A stretch of DNA of 64,000 nucleotides from Lachnospiraceae bacterium. Its GTDB lineage: Bacteria > Bacillota > Clostridia > Lachnospirales > Lachnospiraceae. The stretch's first letter is position 1, and each line of letters starts with the position of its first letter. The notes beneath the pieces are model-generated. The model had not been told where the DNA came from and ran no database searches. It was given only the letters and a program-made list of their open reading frames with translations. The position numbers and the translations under genes were made by a program. Of this stretch, positions 1 to 8,537 are shown piece after piece. The stretch is from contig JAFUTQ010000105.1 of NCBI GenBank assembly GCA_017484135.1, positions 1 to 64,000 on the forward strand, written 5' to 3'.

Positions 1-75
1 CACACCCCCCGCTCAGCCCGCGCGCAAATCCGGCTCAACTCCTGACACAAATATATACTCTTTTTCAAATGCCTG

Positions 76-84
76 TGTTATAAT
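76..84 (+). promoter_or_regulatory. Extended -10 promoter element
   Basis: TGT followed by TATAAT (79-84) forms an extended -10 element 32 bases before the first gene. No good -35 hexamer lies 16-18 bases upstream, as expected for extended -10 promoters. Bases 1-75 hold nothing else I recognise. Confidence 0.45.
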
Positions 85-115
85 AAAACCAAAAAACACG
101 CGAGGAGATGGTACT

Positions 116-1723
116 ATGATTTTGGAGTTTTTGGGGGCGGCGCATGAAGTAACGGGCAGTTGTCATTTCCTGCAATTCGGAACACACAATGTTTTGGTAG
201 ACTGCGGCATGGAGCAGGGCGCGGATCTGTATGTAAATCAGGAAATACCGGTAAATCCTGCAAGTATTGATTATGTGTTTGTCACGCATGCGCATATTGA
301 CCATTCGGGACTTCTTCCGCTGTTGTATAATCATGGTTTCCGGGGACAGATCTTTGCTACGGAAGCGACCTGCGAGCTTTGCGATATCATGCTCAAGGAT
401 AGTGCACATATTCAGATGTTTGAGGCGGAATGGCGGAATCGCAAGGCGAAAAGAGCAGGCGCACCGGAGGTGATTCCGCTTTACGACATGAATGATGCGA
501 ATGGTGTGTTAGAGCATTTTGTGCCCTGTGAATACCGGAAAATCATCACAGTCTGTGAGGGATTAAAGGTTCGCTTTGTAGATGCCGGACATTTGCTGGG
601 ATCTGCGAGCATAGAAATGTGGGTCAGGGAAGAGAACCGTGAGGACGTGAAGATCGTATTTTCGGGTGATATCGGTCAGGGCAACCGGCCGCTGATCAAA
701 AATCCGGAATACATTGAGGAAGCGGATTATGTGCTGATTGAATCAACCTATGGCGATCGGATACACGGAGAAGCACCGGATTACGCACAGGAATTAGCGA
801 CGGTTATCCGGCGCACATTTCAGCGGGGTGGAAACGTAGTAATTCCGGCTTTTTCCGTTGGACGTACACAGGAGATGCTCTATCATCTGCGAAAGATCAA
901 GACGGAAAACTTACTTCCGGAATTCCGTGATTTTGAGGTTTATATTGACAGTCCGCTTGCAGTAGAGGCAACGAATATTTTTCATAAGAGTGTGGAGGAA
1001 TGCTTTAGTGAGGAAGCCCGGGAAATGGTTCGAAACGGGATCAATCCCATTCGGTTTCCGGGACTTAAGACAGCCGTTACCAGTGATGAATCCAAAATGA
1101 TCAATTTCATCAATAAACCGATCGTGATTCTTTCCGCATCGGGCATGTGTGAGGCAGGACGTATCCGGCATCACTTAAAGCATAATCTGTGGAGACCGGA
1201 GAGTACCATCCTGTTTGTAGGCTTTCAGGTTCCCGGCACGTTAGGTTTTAGTCTGATGAACGGTGCCGGAGAGGTCAGGTTGTTCGGTGAGACAATCGAG
1301 GTAAAGGCAGAGATCTTAAACCTGCCGGGACTCAGCGGACACGCCGACCGAAATAAACTGGTGGAATGGGCCGCTGCTTTTCGAAATCCGCCCAAGCGGG
1401 TGTTTGTGGTACACGGAGATGATGAGACCTGCGACGGCTTTGCGCAGTATCTGCACCGGGCATTAGGTTACAATACCGTAGCACCGTACAGCGGGGATAC
1501 CTATGATCTGTACTCGAATGCCTGCATCCGGGAAGGAAGCAGAGAGCTCGCGGCAAAGAGGGATAAGAAGACGGCAAAAGCGAGCAGTAATGTCTTTGCA
1601 AGACTTCTTGCGGCCGGACAGAGACTTCTTGCTGTCATTCAGAAAAATGAAGGGACAGCCAATAAGGATATTGCCAAATTTGCCGACCAGATCAATTCCC
1701 TGGCCGACAAATGGGATCGTTAG
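116..1723 (+). CDS. Beta-CASP metallo-beta-lactamase ribonuclease-like protein
   Basis: Predicted zinc-dependent RNA nuclease of the beta-CASP/CPSF-like metallo-beta-lactamase superfamily, likely cytoplasmic. The metal-binding motif H58-x-H60-x-D62-H63 sits in THAHIDHSG. A beta-CASP insertion occupies the middle, with SASGMCEAGRIRHHL near residue 345. A C-terminal RMMBL segment follows, with LSGHADR and VFVVHGDDET. The length of 535 residues fits stand-alone bacterial members of the family with an RNA-specificity domain. GAGGAG lies 9-14 bases before the ATG. Its stop overlaps the 3' end of the convergent aminotransferase gene by 4 bases, so no terminator separates the two. The fold and family are clear. 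The RNA substrate cannot be told from sequence. Confidence 0.9.
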   Translation: MILEFLGAAHEVTGSCHFLQFGTHNVLVDCGMEQGADLYVNQEIPVNPASIDYVFVTHAHIDHSGLLPLLYNHGFRGQIFATEATCELCDIMLKDSAHIQMFEAEWRNRKAKRAGAPEVIPLYDMNDANGVLEHFVPCEYRKIITVCEGLKVRFVDAGHLLGSASIEMWVREENREDVKIVFSGDIGQGNRPLIKNPEYIEEADYVLIESTYGDRIHGEAPDYAQELATVIRRTFQRGGNVVIPAFSVGRTQEMLYHLRKIKTENLLPEFRDFEVYIDSPLAVEATNIFHKSVEECFSEEAREMVRNGINPIRFPGLKTAVTSDESKMINFINKPIVILSASGMCEAGRIRHHLKHNLWRPESTILFVGFQVPGTLGFSLMNGAGEVRLFGETIEVKAEILNLPGLSGHADRNKLVEWAAAFRNPPKRVFVVHGDDETCDGFAQYLHRALGYNTVAPYSGDTYDLYSNACIREGSRELAAKRDKKTAKASSNVFARLLAAGQRLLAVIQKNEGTANKDIAKFADQINSLADKWDR

Positions 1724-2805
1724 AGAAGGCAGGCTAGGAGTCGGTCATTCATTTCCGGACTCATGAAACAGAAGCGAATGTATTTATTGTCCAGAAACGG
1801 GAAGGTGGAACAGTCGCGAATCATCATGTTTTGCCGGATTGCCTTGTCGAAGAGATCCTGCGAGGTGACATCCGGCCGGAGCAACCGCACCAGTATAAAG
1901 TTTGCATGGGGACGGTAGACCTTATAATCCGGGTGCTCGGCCAGCAACCGATAGATCCGGCTGCGCTCCGAGGTAATCAGGCTTTTGGTTTTTTCAATAT
2001 AATCCCGGTCGGTAAACATCAATTCTCCGGCGATTACCGCAAGAGAACTGATAGTCCATGGGTTCTGGCGCGTGTTGATTGCCTTGATCAGATCGCGGTT
2101 TCCGGTAACGGCATAGCCCAGACGCAAACCCGGAGCGGAAAAAAATTTGGAAGTTCCCCGCAGGATAATGATGTTGTTGTAGTAATTGGTCAGGGAAACA
2201 GCGGTAATGTTCTCCATGTTTTCCGTAAATTCTACATAGGTTTCATCCACCATGACAAAGATATCATGCTGCTTGCATACATCCAGAATCTGCCGCATGA
2301 TGTGACGATCGATGCAGGAGGAGGTGGGATTGTTGGGATTGCAGATTACCACAAGGTCAATGCTCTCATTTAGGTGTGTGGTAAAATCTGAAACATCCAG
2401 TACGAAATCCGCATCTTCACGCAGCGGATAGTAAAGGGTGGTTCCGCCGCCCAGAGAGATCTCGCGTTCATATTCCGAATAGGTGGGACCGATGATCAGT
2501 GCTTTTTTGGGCTGATGAATCTGAATGAACAGGGAGATCAGCTCGGAGGAGCCGTTTCCGACAATGATGTGATCGGCTTCCATTCCGGTATAGGAAGCAA
2601 TACAGTTCCGTAGAGAGGTATACTCGCGATCCGGATAGGTCGTGATGGCATCGATGTGGGAGGACAGGGTGCTTCGCAGGAGTGGGGAAACACCCAAAGG
2701 ATTGACATTGGCAGAAAAGCTGACAATGTCTTCTTTTTTTATGCCGTAACGTGCTTCGATTTTTTCTAAATCACTGCCATGAAAATGGTCTGTATGTTTT
2801 ATCAT
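1720..2805 (-). CDS. PLP-dependent aminotransferase, CobD/HisC-like
   Basis: Fold-type I pyridoxal-phosphate enzyme of 361 residues, in the group containing histidinol-phosphate aminotransferase and threonine-phosphate decarboxylase. Seen: the N-terminal HG segment, NPLG, a GNGSSELI cofactor motif, CNPNNPTS, VDETYVEF and SKFFSAPGLRLGY with the probable PLP lysine. The SKFF-xxPGLRLGY form resembles CobD more than HisC. However, no cobalamin or histidine genes are nearby, so the substrate is open. I chose the second ATG (2805) because GGAGGA lies 6 bases upstream, whereas the ATG at 2823 lies before that ribosome-binding site. The gene is divergent from the large helical-repeat gene at 2928. 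Confidence 0.85.
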   Translation of the reverse strand: MIKHTDHFHGSDLEKIEARYGIKKEDIVSFSANVNPLGVSPLLRSTLSSHIDAITTYPDREYTSLRNCIASYTGMEADHIIVGNGSSELISLFIQIHQPKKALIIGPTYSEYEREISLGGGTTLYYPLREDADFVLDVSDFTTHLNESIDLVVICNPNNPTSSCIDRHIMRQILDVCKQHDIFVMVDETYVEFTENMENITAVSLTNYYNNIIILRGTSKFFSAPGLRLGYAVTGNRDLIKAINTRQNPWTISSLAVIAGELMFTDRDYIEKTKSLITSERSRIYRLLAEHPDYKVYRPHANFILVRLLRPDVTSQDLFDKAIRQNMMIRDCSTFPFLDNKYIRFCFMSPEMNDRLLACLL

Positions 2806-2837
2806 ATTGATTCCTCCGGTCATTTGGTTTATAATTC

Positions 2838-2865
2838 ATTATAACTGTAAAAAAACAAAAAGCAA
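2838..2865 (-). promoter_or_regulatory. Promoter of the aminotransferase gene
   Basis: On the minus strand TTGCTT (2865-2860) is followed after 16 bases by TATAAT (2843-2838). The predicted start of transcription is near 2831, about 25 bases before the start codon. Confidence 0.55.
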
Positions 2866-2927
2866 GTGTTTGCGGCTGTACGCAGCAGATACAAATCAGC
2901 AAACAAAATGATAAAGCAGGTGGCACA

Positions 2928-5900
2928 TTGCAAAAGCGAATCAAACAGCTTGCCAGAGGCAGGTTTGAGCAAGAGGAACCGCTCCTGTCTCTTTCTCCGG
3001 AGAAAATTGAGCTCGAGGTTCTCGAAGGACAAAATTATACAGGAAGCTTTCAAATCAAGGTCACAAATCATAAGAAAATACGCGGTCTTGTGTATACATC
3101 CAATCCATATATCGAATGTCTGACACCGGAATTTGAGGGGGAAGAGGCTGAGATACGTTTTGAGTTTCATGGAGAGGGATTTATAGAGGGGGATATTCAG
3201 AAGGGTGAGTTTTGCATTATTTGCAATCAGGCGGAGCGGAATCTTTCCTTTGTGATTTCGGTTGTCCGATTGTATGCGGAATCGTCAATCGGCAGAATCC
3301 GGACACTGGATGCGTTTACCCGGCTGGCGCAAAAGGATTACGCGGAAGCGTACAGGCTTTTTGTTTCGTCTGCGTTTAAAAATATCATAAAAGAGGATGA
3401 GATCCGGCAGCGGCTGCTGTATGAAGGGTTTGGGCGTTCCTGTCTCTCACCTGTAAATATGGAGGAATTTCTGGTTTCCGCCGGTCTGAAGTCGGCAGTT
3501 ACGTTTTCGGTAGAGGATTCGGTGCCGGAATTTAACGGGATCGATGAAAGCCAGAAGGAGTGTATTTTCATACAAAAGAGCGGGTGGGGGTATCTGAAGC
3601 TGCAGGTTTCGGCCCGGGGAGATTTTCTGCGTGTGGACAGATCCTGTTACACGTCCGATGATTTTGTGGGAAGCATCTGTGAGGTGGCATATTACATTGA
3701 CGTTGACCGGCTGCATGCCGGAAAAAATTTCGGAGAAATTTATATTGAAAATGCCTATCAGAAGGAGCGTTTTCAGATCATTGTGAATATGAGCAATGGA
3801 GAGCAGAAGAACCACAGAGAGGTTCATTTGCAAAAACAGCGGGCACTGGCAGAGGTAACGGAGTATTACCTGATGTATCGCATGAACCGGATTGGCGCAG
3901 GTCTGTGGGCGATCCGGACAGTGGAGCTGATGAATCATCTGATTGCGATGGAGCCGGGGCAGGAGTGGTATCTGCTGATGAAGGCGCAGGCGTATATTGT
4001 AAGCGGTCAAAGACAGGAAGCGGAATGGCTGCTGGATGACTGGCGGCGAAGGGACGCGGACAAGGAGAGTGCAATCTACGCATATTATCTGTATCTGTGC
4101 ACGCTTTTACAAAAAGAAGAATCCTATGTAAACCGCATCACAGAAGAGATAGAAGTGATCTATCACAAGACGGGGGAGGATATCAGAGTCTTCTGGCTGC
4201 TGCTTTTCTTAAAGGAGGAGTACTGTACAGACAATGTGAAGCGGCTGCATGCAATCGAAACCCGGATACAGGATGGAGTTTGCAGTCCGTTTTTGTTCGT
4301 CGAAATCTATTATCTTTACTGGCAGAACCCGCATCTGTTGGTTCATCTGGGCTCGTTTGAAGCGAGAATGCTATATTGGGGAATGCGTCATGGAGGTTTG
4401 ACCAGAGAGATTGCCACGCAGCTCACCACCCTGACAATGACGGAGCATGGTTTTGATCCCCTGATGTATCGGGTGATGTGTTTCGCCTATGAACGTTACG
4501 GGCAGGATGAACTGTTGTCTGCCATTTGTGTCTATCTCGTAAGAAATCAGCGCTTTGAACCGGATAAGCACATTTGGTATGAGCGGGGGATTGAGAATCA
4601 TGTGCGCATTGCGGGCTTGAACGAGGCCTATCTGATGACCATGGATCTGCAGGAGATCAAAAAGATTCCCCGTATGGTGCAGTTGTATTTCCGGTATAAC
4701 AGCTCGGTTCCCTACAAACAGAAAGCGGCTCTGATTGCGAATATTGTTCTGCGGAAGAAGGAGCAGCCGGAGGTATATCACAGCTATCAGAAGATCATGG
4801 AGGAATTTGCGCTCAGTCAGATTCACGAGGGACATGTCGATGATAATCTTGCAATTCTGTATGTGGATCTGCTGGACCAGGGAACCATTCAGGGACCAAT
4901 GGCAAAGCCGTTGGCCAGCGTGTTGTTTACCCATAAGATGACCTGTTTCTCGGGAAAAGCGGTCTGTATGTATGTCATACACCGACAGCTGCAGACAGTT
5001 CAGAAAATTCCGTTAGTACACGGACAGGCTTATTTTCAGCTTTATTCCAGAGAATATATTATTATTTTGGAGGATGGAGAGGGAAACCGTTATGGAGACG
5101 GAATTCCATACCAGATTGAAAGACTGATCCGTCCGCGGCTGTACTACAAAAATTGTATGGAGACGGAACCGGATGAGGAAGCATATCTGCTGTATCATTT
5201 TTGTGACCGTTATAAGAGCCGGATGCTTCTGCCGGAGGATGCGCCTTTTTATTATCGTCTCATGGAGTGTGAGCATCTGCGGTCGGATTATCGGGGCATC
5301 CTTTATCCGGAGGCGGTAGATTTCTATGACAGACAGGGAGACCGCGAACGGGTCTGCGCACTGCTGGAGAAGGCTGAACTGAACTTTATGGACAGAAAGG
5401 CAAGAACCTATCTGATCCGGCAGATGATAAACTATCAGCTTTATGAATGGGCGTATCAGAATATCCGGGAATTCGGAGCAACCGGAATTGCGCCGGAGCT
5501 TATGGCGGCATTGTGCAATTTTGAGATCGAGCAGATGGAGTATGAGAGTGATGATTTCCTGATTGTTCTGTGCGAAAATACTTTTTTGAATCAGAAATAC
5601 AGTTCTCAGATGCTGAATTATCTTGCACGTTATTATCTGGGTCCCGCCAAGGTAATGGCACGGATATGGGAGGAAGCGGAAAAGTTTGAGGTGGATACCT
5701 CTGAACTGCGGGAACGGCTGCTGGTGCAGGTTCTTTATACGACAGAGTATGTGGAACAGATTCAGGATATATACGAGCAGCATAAGGCACAGGGAACCAC
5801 CCAGCTGCTGAGGGATGCGTACTGCAATTATTTTTCATATGAATATTTTGTACATGGCACGATGGTTTCGAGCCGGCTGCTGCAGGAGATCAAGCAGCGT

Positions 5901-6470
5901 TATGAGGAAAATGATCCCATGACGGATATTATGAAGCTTGCATTGCTCTACGGGCTGGTGGAGCGTGGCTGGATCTCGGAGAGCAGAAACAAGGAAGAAA
6001 TTGCAGAAAAGATTCTTCAGGAGCTTTTACAAAAGCAGATCTATTTCGGCTTTTATGAAAAATTGCCGGAGGAGCTGCGTGAAAGATACCAGCTTTATGA
6101 CAGACGGTTTGTGGAGTATCGCACGAAACCTGGGAGACATGTCGTGATTCATATCTGCAGGGATGGGGTGTATGAGAAAGAGGACATGCTCGAGATGTAT
6201 CACGGCATCTATGTCCGGGAGTATATGCTCTTTTTTGGAGAGGAAATCCAATACTATATTTCGGAGGAAGAAAATCATGCCGCTGTCGTGACGGAAAGCA
6301 GCCGGCTCTGTTGTCAGGAGATTTACCCGCGGGACAATGCCAGCCGATACGATCTGATCAATGAGATGTGCTTCCAGTTAGAAATGCAGGAGTTTGGAAA
6401 GGCAGAGCTTTTGATGAAGCGGTATGATTCCATGCTGCAATGTAATGCTGCATGCTATCATCTGATGTAG
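2928..6470 (+). CDS. Large DUF5717-like protein with helical repeats
   Basis: Protein of 1180 residues without a known function. I recall this family as DUF5717, unverified. Residues about 20-115 look beta-rich and Ig-like, with alternating strands such as GSFQIKVTNH and IRFEFHGEG. The remainder is almost entirely helical with TPR-like character, for example MNRIGAGLWAIRTVELMNHL, LLMKAQAYIVSGQRQEAEWLL and FYDRQGDRERVCALLEKA. There is no signal peptide or membrane span, so it is probably a cytoplasmic scaffold. The start is TTG with AGGTGG 4 bases upstream. It is the first of four closely spaced genes (gaps of 21, 11 and 34 bases), the next encoding an actin-fold-like protein. The function is unknown; a role as assembly platform for its neighbours is inference. 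Confidence 0.75.
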   Translation: MQKRIKQLARGRFEQEEPLLSLSPEKIELEVLEGQNYTGSFQIKVTNHKKIRGLVYTSNPYIECLTPEFEGEEAEIRFEFHGEGFIEGDIQKGEFCIICNQAERNLSFVISVVRLYAESSIGRIRTLDAFTRLAQKDYAEAYRLFVSSAFKNIIKEDEIRQRLLYEGFGRSCLSPVNMEEFLVSAGLKSAVTFSVEDSVPEFNGIDESQKECIFIQKSGWGYLKLQVSARGDFLRVDRSCYTSDDFVGSICEVAYYIDVDRLHAGKNFGEIYIENAYQKERFQIIVNMSNGEQKNHREVHLQKQRALAEVTEYYLMYRMNRIGAGLWAIRTVELMNHLIAMEPGQEWYLLMKAQAYIVSGQRQEAEWLLDDWRRRDADKESAIYAYYLYLCTLLQKEESYVNRITEEIEVIYHKTGEDIRVFWLLLFLKEEYCTDNVKRLHAIETRIQDGVCSPFLFVEIYYLYWQNPHLLVHLGSFEARMLYWGMRHGGLTREIATQLTTLTMTEHGFDPLMYRVMCFAYERYGQDELLSAICVYLVRNQRFEPDKHIWYERGIENHVRIAGLNEAYLMTMDLQEIKKIPRMVQLYFRYNSSVPYKQKAALIANIVLRKKEQPEVYHSYQKIMEEFALSQIHEGHVDDNLAILYVDLLDQGTIQGPMAKPLASVLFTHKMTCFSGKAVCMYVIHRQLQTVQKIPLVHGQAYFQLYSREYIIILEDGEGNRYGDGIPYQIERLIRPRLYYKNCMETEPDEEAYLLYHFCDRYKSRMLLPEDAPFYYRLMECEHLRSDYRGILYPEAVDFYDRQGDRERVCALLEKAELNFMDRKARTYLIRQMINYQLYEWAYQNIREFGATGIAPELMAALCNFEIEQMEYESDDFLIVLCENTFLNQKYSSQMLNYLARYYLGPAKVMARIWEEAEKFEVDTSELRERLLVQVLYTTEYVEQIQDIYEQHKAQGTTQLLRDAYCNYFSYEYFVHGTMVSSRLLQEIKQRYEENDPMTDIMKLALLYGLVERGWISESRNKEEIAEKILQELLQKQIYFGFYEKLPEELRERYQLYDRRFVEYRTKPGRHVVIHICRDGVYEKEDMLEMYHGIYVREYMLFFGEEIQYYISEEENHAAVVTESSRLCCQEIYPRDNASRYDLINEMCFQLEMQEFGKAELLMKRYDSMLQCNAACYHLM

Positions 6471-6491
6471 AAATATATTTAGGAGTACAGG

Positions 6492-7721
6492 ATGGAAAAA
6501 AAGAAGCTTTATTTGGGCTTGGATCTGGGTGCAAAATATGCGCTGCTTAGCTATTACATACCGTCTATGACGGAACCGGACACGGTGAGTGCGGTAGCCG
6601 GCAGTGAAATTTATCAGATTCCCACAGTCCTTACCAAAAAAAAGGGACTTGGTCAGTGGTATTACGGGCAGGAAGCGGTGGAACTGGCAGAGCAGGGCGG
6701 AGGAGAAGGCTGTGAGCGGCTGCTTGTGCGGGCATTGGCGCAGGAACGTATTCAGATCGGGCAGGAGGAATACGATGCAGTGGATCTGCTGACCTTGTTT
6801 TTGAAAAAGCTTCTGCAGATTCCGCATAAATTCGGAGCCGGTTATGAGCTTGCCTACATCACGGTAACGCTGCACACCTTAAGCATGGACAAAATGAATC
6901 TGGTACACAGTCTGATGGAAAAGCTGCATGTGGGAAAAAAACAGTATCAGGTCATAGATCACAGGGAAAGCTTTTATTATTATGCATTGAATCAGAGACA
7001 GGAACTGATGCTTCATGACGTGGTGCTTTTTGATTATTCGGATGTCAATATGTTTTTTTATCGTCTGGAGCGCAGCAGACAGAGTGCATTGCAGCTGACA
7101 CAGGTGACAGAGCAGGACTTCGGACCGCTTTTGGGCAACAAGGATATTGCGTTTGCCGATGTGGTCAAGGCGGCATTGGCAAAAAAAATATACTCCGCCA
7201 TCTATTTGACGGGAGACGGATTTGATGGGGAGTGGATGCAGGAGTCCCTCGCGTATCTGTGTCAGGGACGACGGGTTTTTCTGGGGAAGAACTTGTATGT
7301 GAAGGGGGCATGCTATGCCTCGATGATAAAGGGCGGACAAAAGCTATGGAACTATGCCTATATCGGGGAGCATGTGATGAAGATGAATATCAGTCTGAAG
7401 GTTTTGAATCGCGGGGAAATGAATTTTTTTCCGCTGATTAAGGCGGGCGAAAATCGGTTTGAAGCGAAACGTGGGTGTGAAATCCTGATAAACGGAGCGA
7501 ATGCCATTGATTTCTGGATTCAAAAGCCGCAAAGCCGGGAGGCAAAGATTGAGACGCTGGAGCTTACCGACCTTCCGCAGCGCCCGGAGCGCATGTGCCG
7601 GATCGGGATCTTTGTCGAAGCAATATCTGATTCCCGGGTAAAGGTAGAGATTCAGGATCTGGGCTTTGGCGAGCTTTATCGCAGCTCGGAAAAGACGTGG
7701 AACTGTGAGATGGGAATTTAG
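6492..7721 (+). CDS. DUF5716-like protein, predicted actin/Hsp70-fold ATPase
   Basis: 409 residues. I recall the family as DUF5716, unverified. Motifs in the right order suggest an actin/Hsp70-type nucleotide-binding fold. A phosphate-1-like loop LGLDLGAKYALL lies at residues 8-19. A phosphate-2-like VVLFDYSDVNMF lies near 177-188. An adenosine-like LTGDGFDG lies near 239-246, followed by FLGKNLYVKGACYAS, which resembles the helix after the adenosine motif of Hsp70 and MreB relatives. The C-terminal third may be a separate beta-rich domain similar to a substrate-binding region. There is no membrane span. AGGAG lies 6 bases before the ATG. Whether it hydrolyses ATP is unknown, since the phosphate loops deviate from canonical forms. 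Confidence 0.7.
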   Translation: MEKKKLYLGLDLGAKYALLSYYIPSMTEPDTVSAVAGSEIYQIPTVLTKKKGLGQWYYGQEAVELAEQGGGEGCERLLVRALAQERIQIGQEEYDAVDLLTLFLKKLLQIPHKFGAGYELAYITVTLHTLSMDKMNLVHSLMEKLHVGKKQYQVIDHRESFYYYALNQRQELMLHDVVLFDYSDVNMFFYRLERSRQSALQLTQVTEQDFGPLLGNKDIAFADVVKAALAKKIYSAIYLTGDGFDGEWMQESLAYLCQGRRVFLGKNLYVKGACYASMIKGGQKLWNYAYIGEHVMKMNISLKVLNRGEMNFFPLIKAGENRFEAKRGCEILINGANAIDFWIQKPQSREAKIETLELTDLPQRPERMCRIGIFVEAISDSRVKVEIQDLGFGELYRSSEKTWNCEMGI

Positions 7722-7732
7722 AAAGGGGATAT

Positions 7733-8503
7733 ATGGGAGAATTAATCTTATGTAACCAGCCTTTGGCAGGCGTTCCGTATTATATGGAACAGGGCATGGT
7801 AAATTTATATTCCATAGAAGAACTCTGCTGGTTTATTGTAAATCATGCAGAGGATCTGGATGAAAGCTTTTTGTCTGCAGAGCTGCTGGGCTGGCTGGAG
7901 AAAGAGCTGCATATGGGGGATACTGTGCGCCGGATCAGGGAAGGCATGCGGGAACATGCAGATCCGGCCGAGCTGATGGAAATTCTGCTTGATAGCAATG
8001 GGTTTTGTACGGAGCAGGAAAAGAAAGAGGTAAAAGCAGCGGTCTGTGATATTTCGGATAAGAGTGAGCAGGAGCGATTGAAGATCCGGGGAGACCGCAA
8101 GGTAAAGAGTCACCATTACCATGAGGCGATCCGGATTTATTTGCAGCTGCTGCATTCAGAGGATGCAAAAACCATGCGTGCGGACATGACCGGGAATATA
8201 TGGAACAATATGGGCGTTGCCTATACCGGACTGTTTCAGTACCGGGAAGCGGCCAGATGCTTCGGAAAGGCCTATCAGTACAATAACGATCCGAAATGTC
8301 TCCGGGAACTGGAGGATGCCAATCACATGGCGATGAAGGAGCAGACGATCACGGAAATCCAAAGGGAAAACTCCGAGAATTTATGCCGCAATCTGGATGC
8401 GGTTTATCGGCAGCGGCAGACAGGAAACGAAAAGGAAGCAGACCGGATGCTGGAAAAGCAGATTCGGGAATGGAGACACAGCTATGAAAGAAACGAAAAA
8501 TAA
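7733..8503 (+). CDS. TPR-containing protein of unknown function
   Basis: 256 residues, soluble and rich in charged helices. Residues about 120-205 carry at least two tetratricopeptide-like repeats: VKSHHYHEAIRIYLQLL, then IWNNMGVAYTGLFQYREAARCFGKAYQYN. The N-terminal half, with VPYYMEQGMVNLYSIEELCWFI, looks like a separate helical domain. The last 50 residues form a charged coiled-coil helix. AAAGGGG lies 6 bases before the ATG, and the gap from the actin-fold gene is 11 bases, so the genes are almost certainly co-transcribed. It probably binds the products of its neighbours. No enzyme motif is visible. Confidence 0.7.
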   Translation: MGELILCNQPLAGVPYYMEQGMVNLYSIEELCWFIVNHAEDLDESFLSAELLGWLEKELHMGDTVRRIREGMREHADPAELMEILLDSNGFCTEQEKKEVKAAVCDISDKSEQERLKIRGDRKVKSHHYHEAIRIYLQLLHSEDAKTMRADMTGNIWNNMGVAYTGLFQYREAARCFGKAYQYNNDPKCLRELEDANHMAMKEQTITEIQRENSENLCRNLDAVYRQRQTGNEKEADRMLEKQIREWRHSYERNEK

Positions 8504-8537
8504 GCGCAACAGAACCGCAAATAAAATGGAGTGAAGG

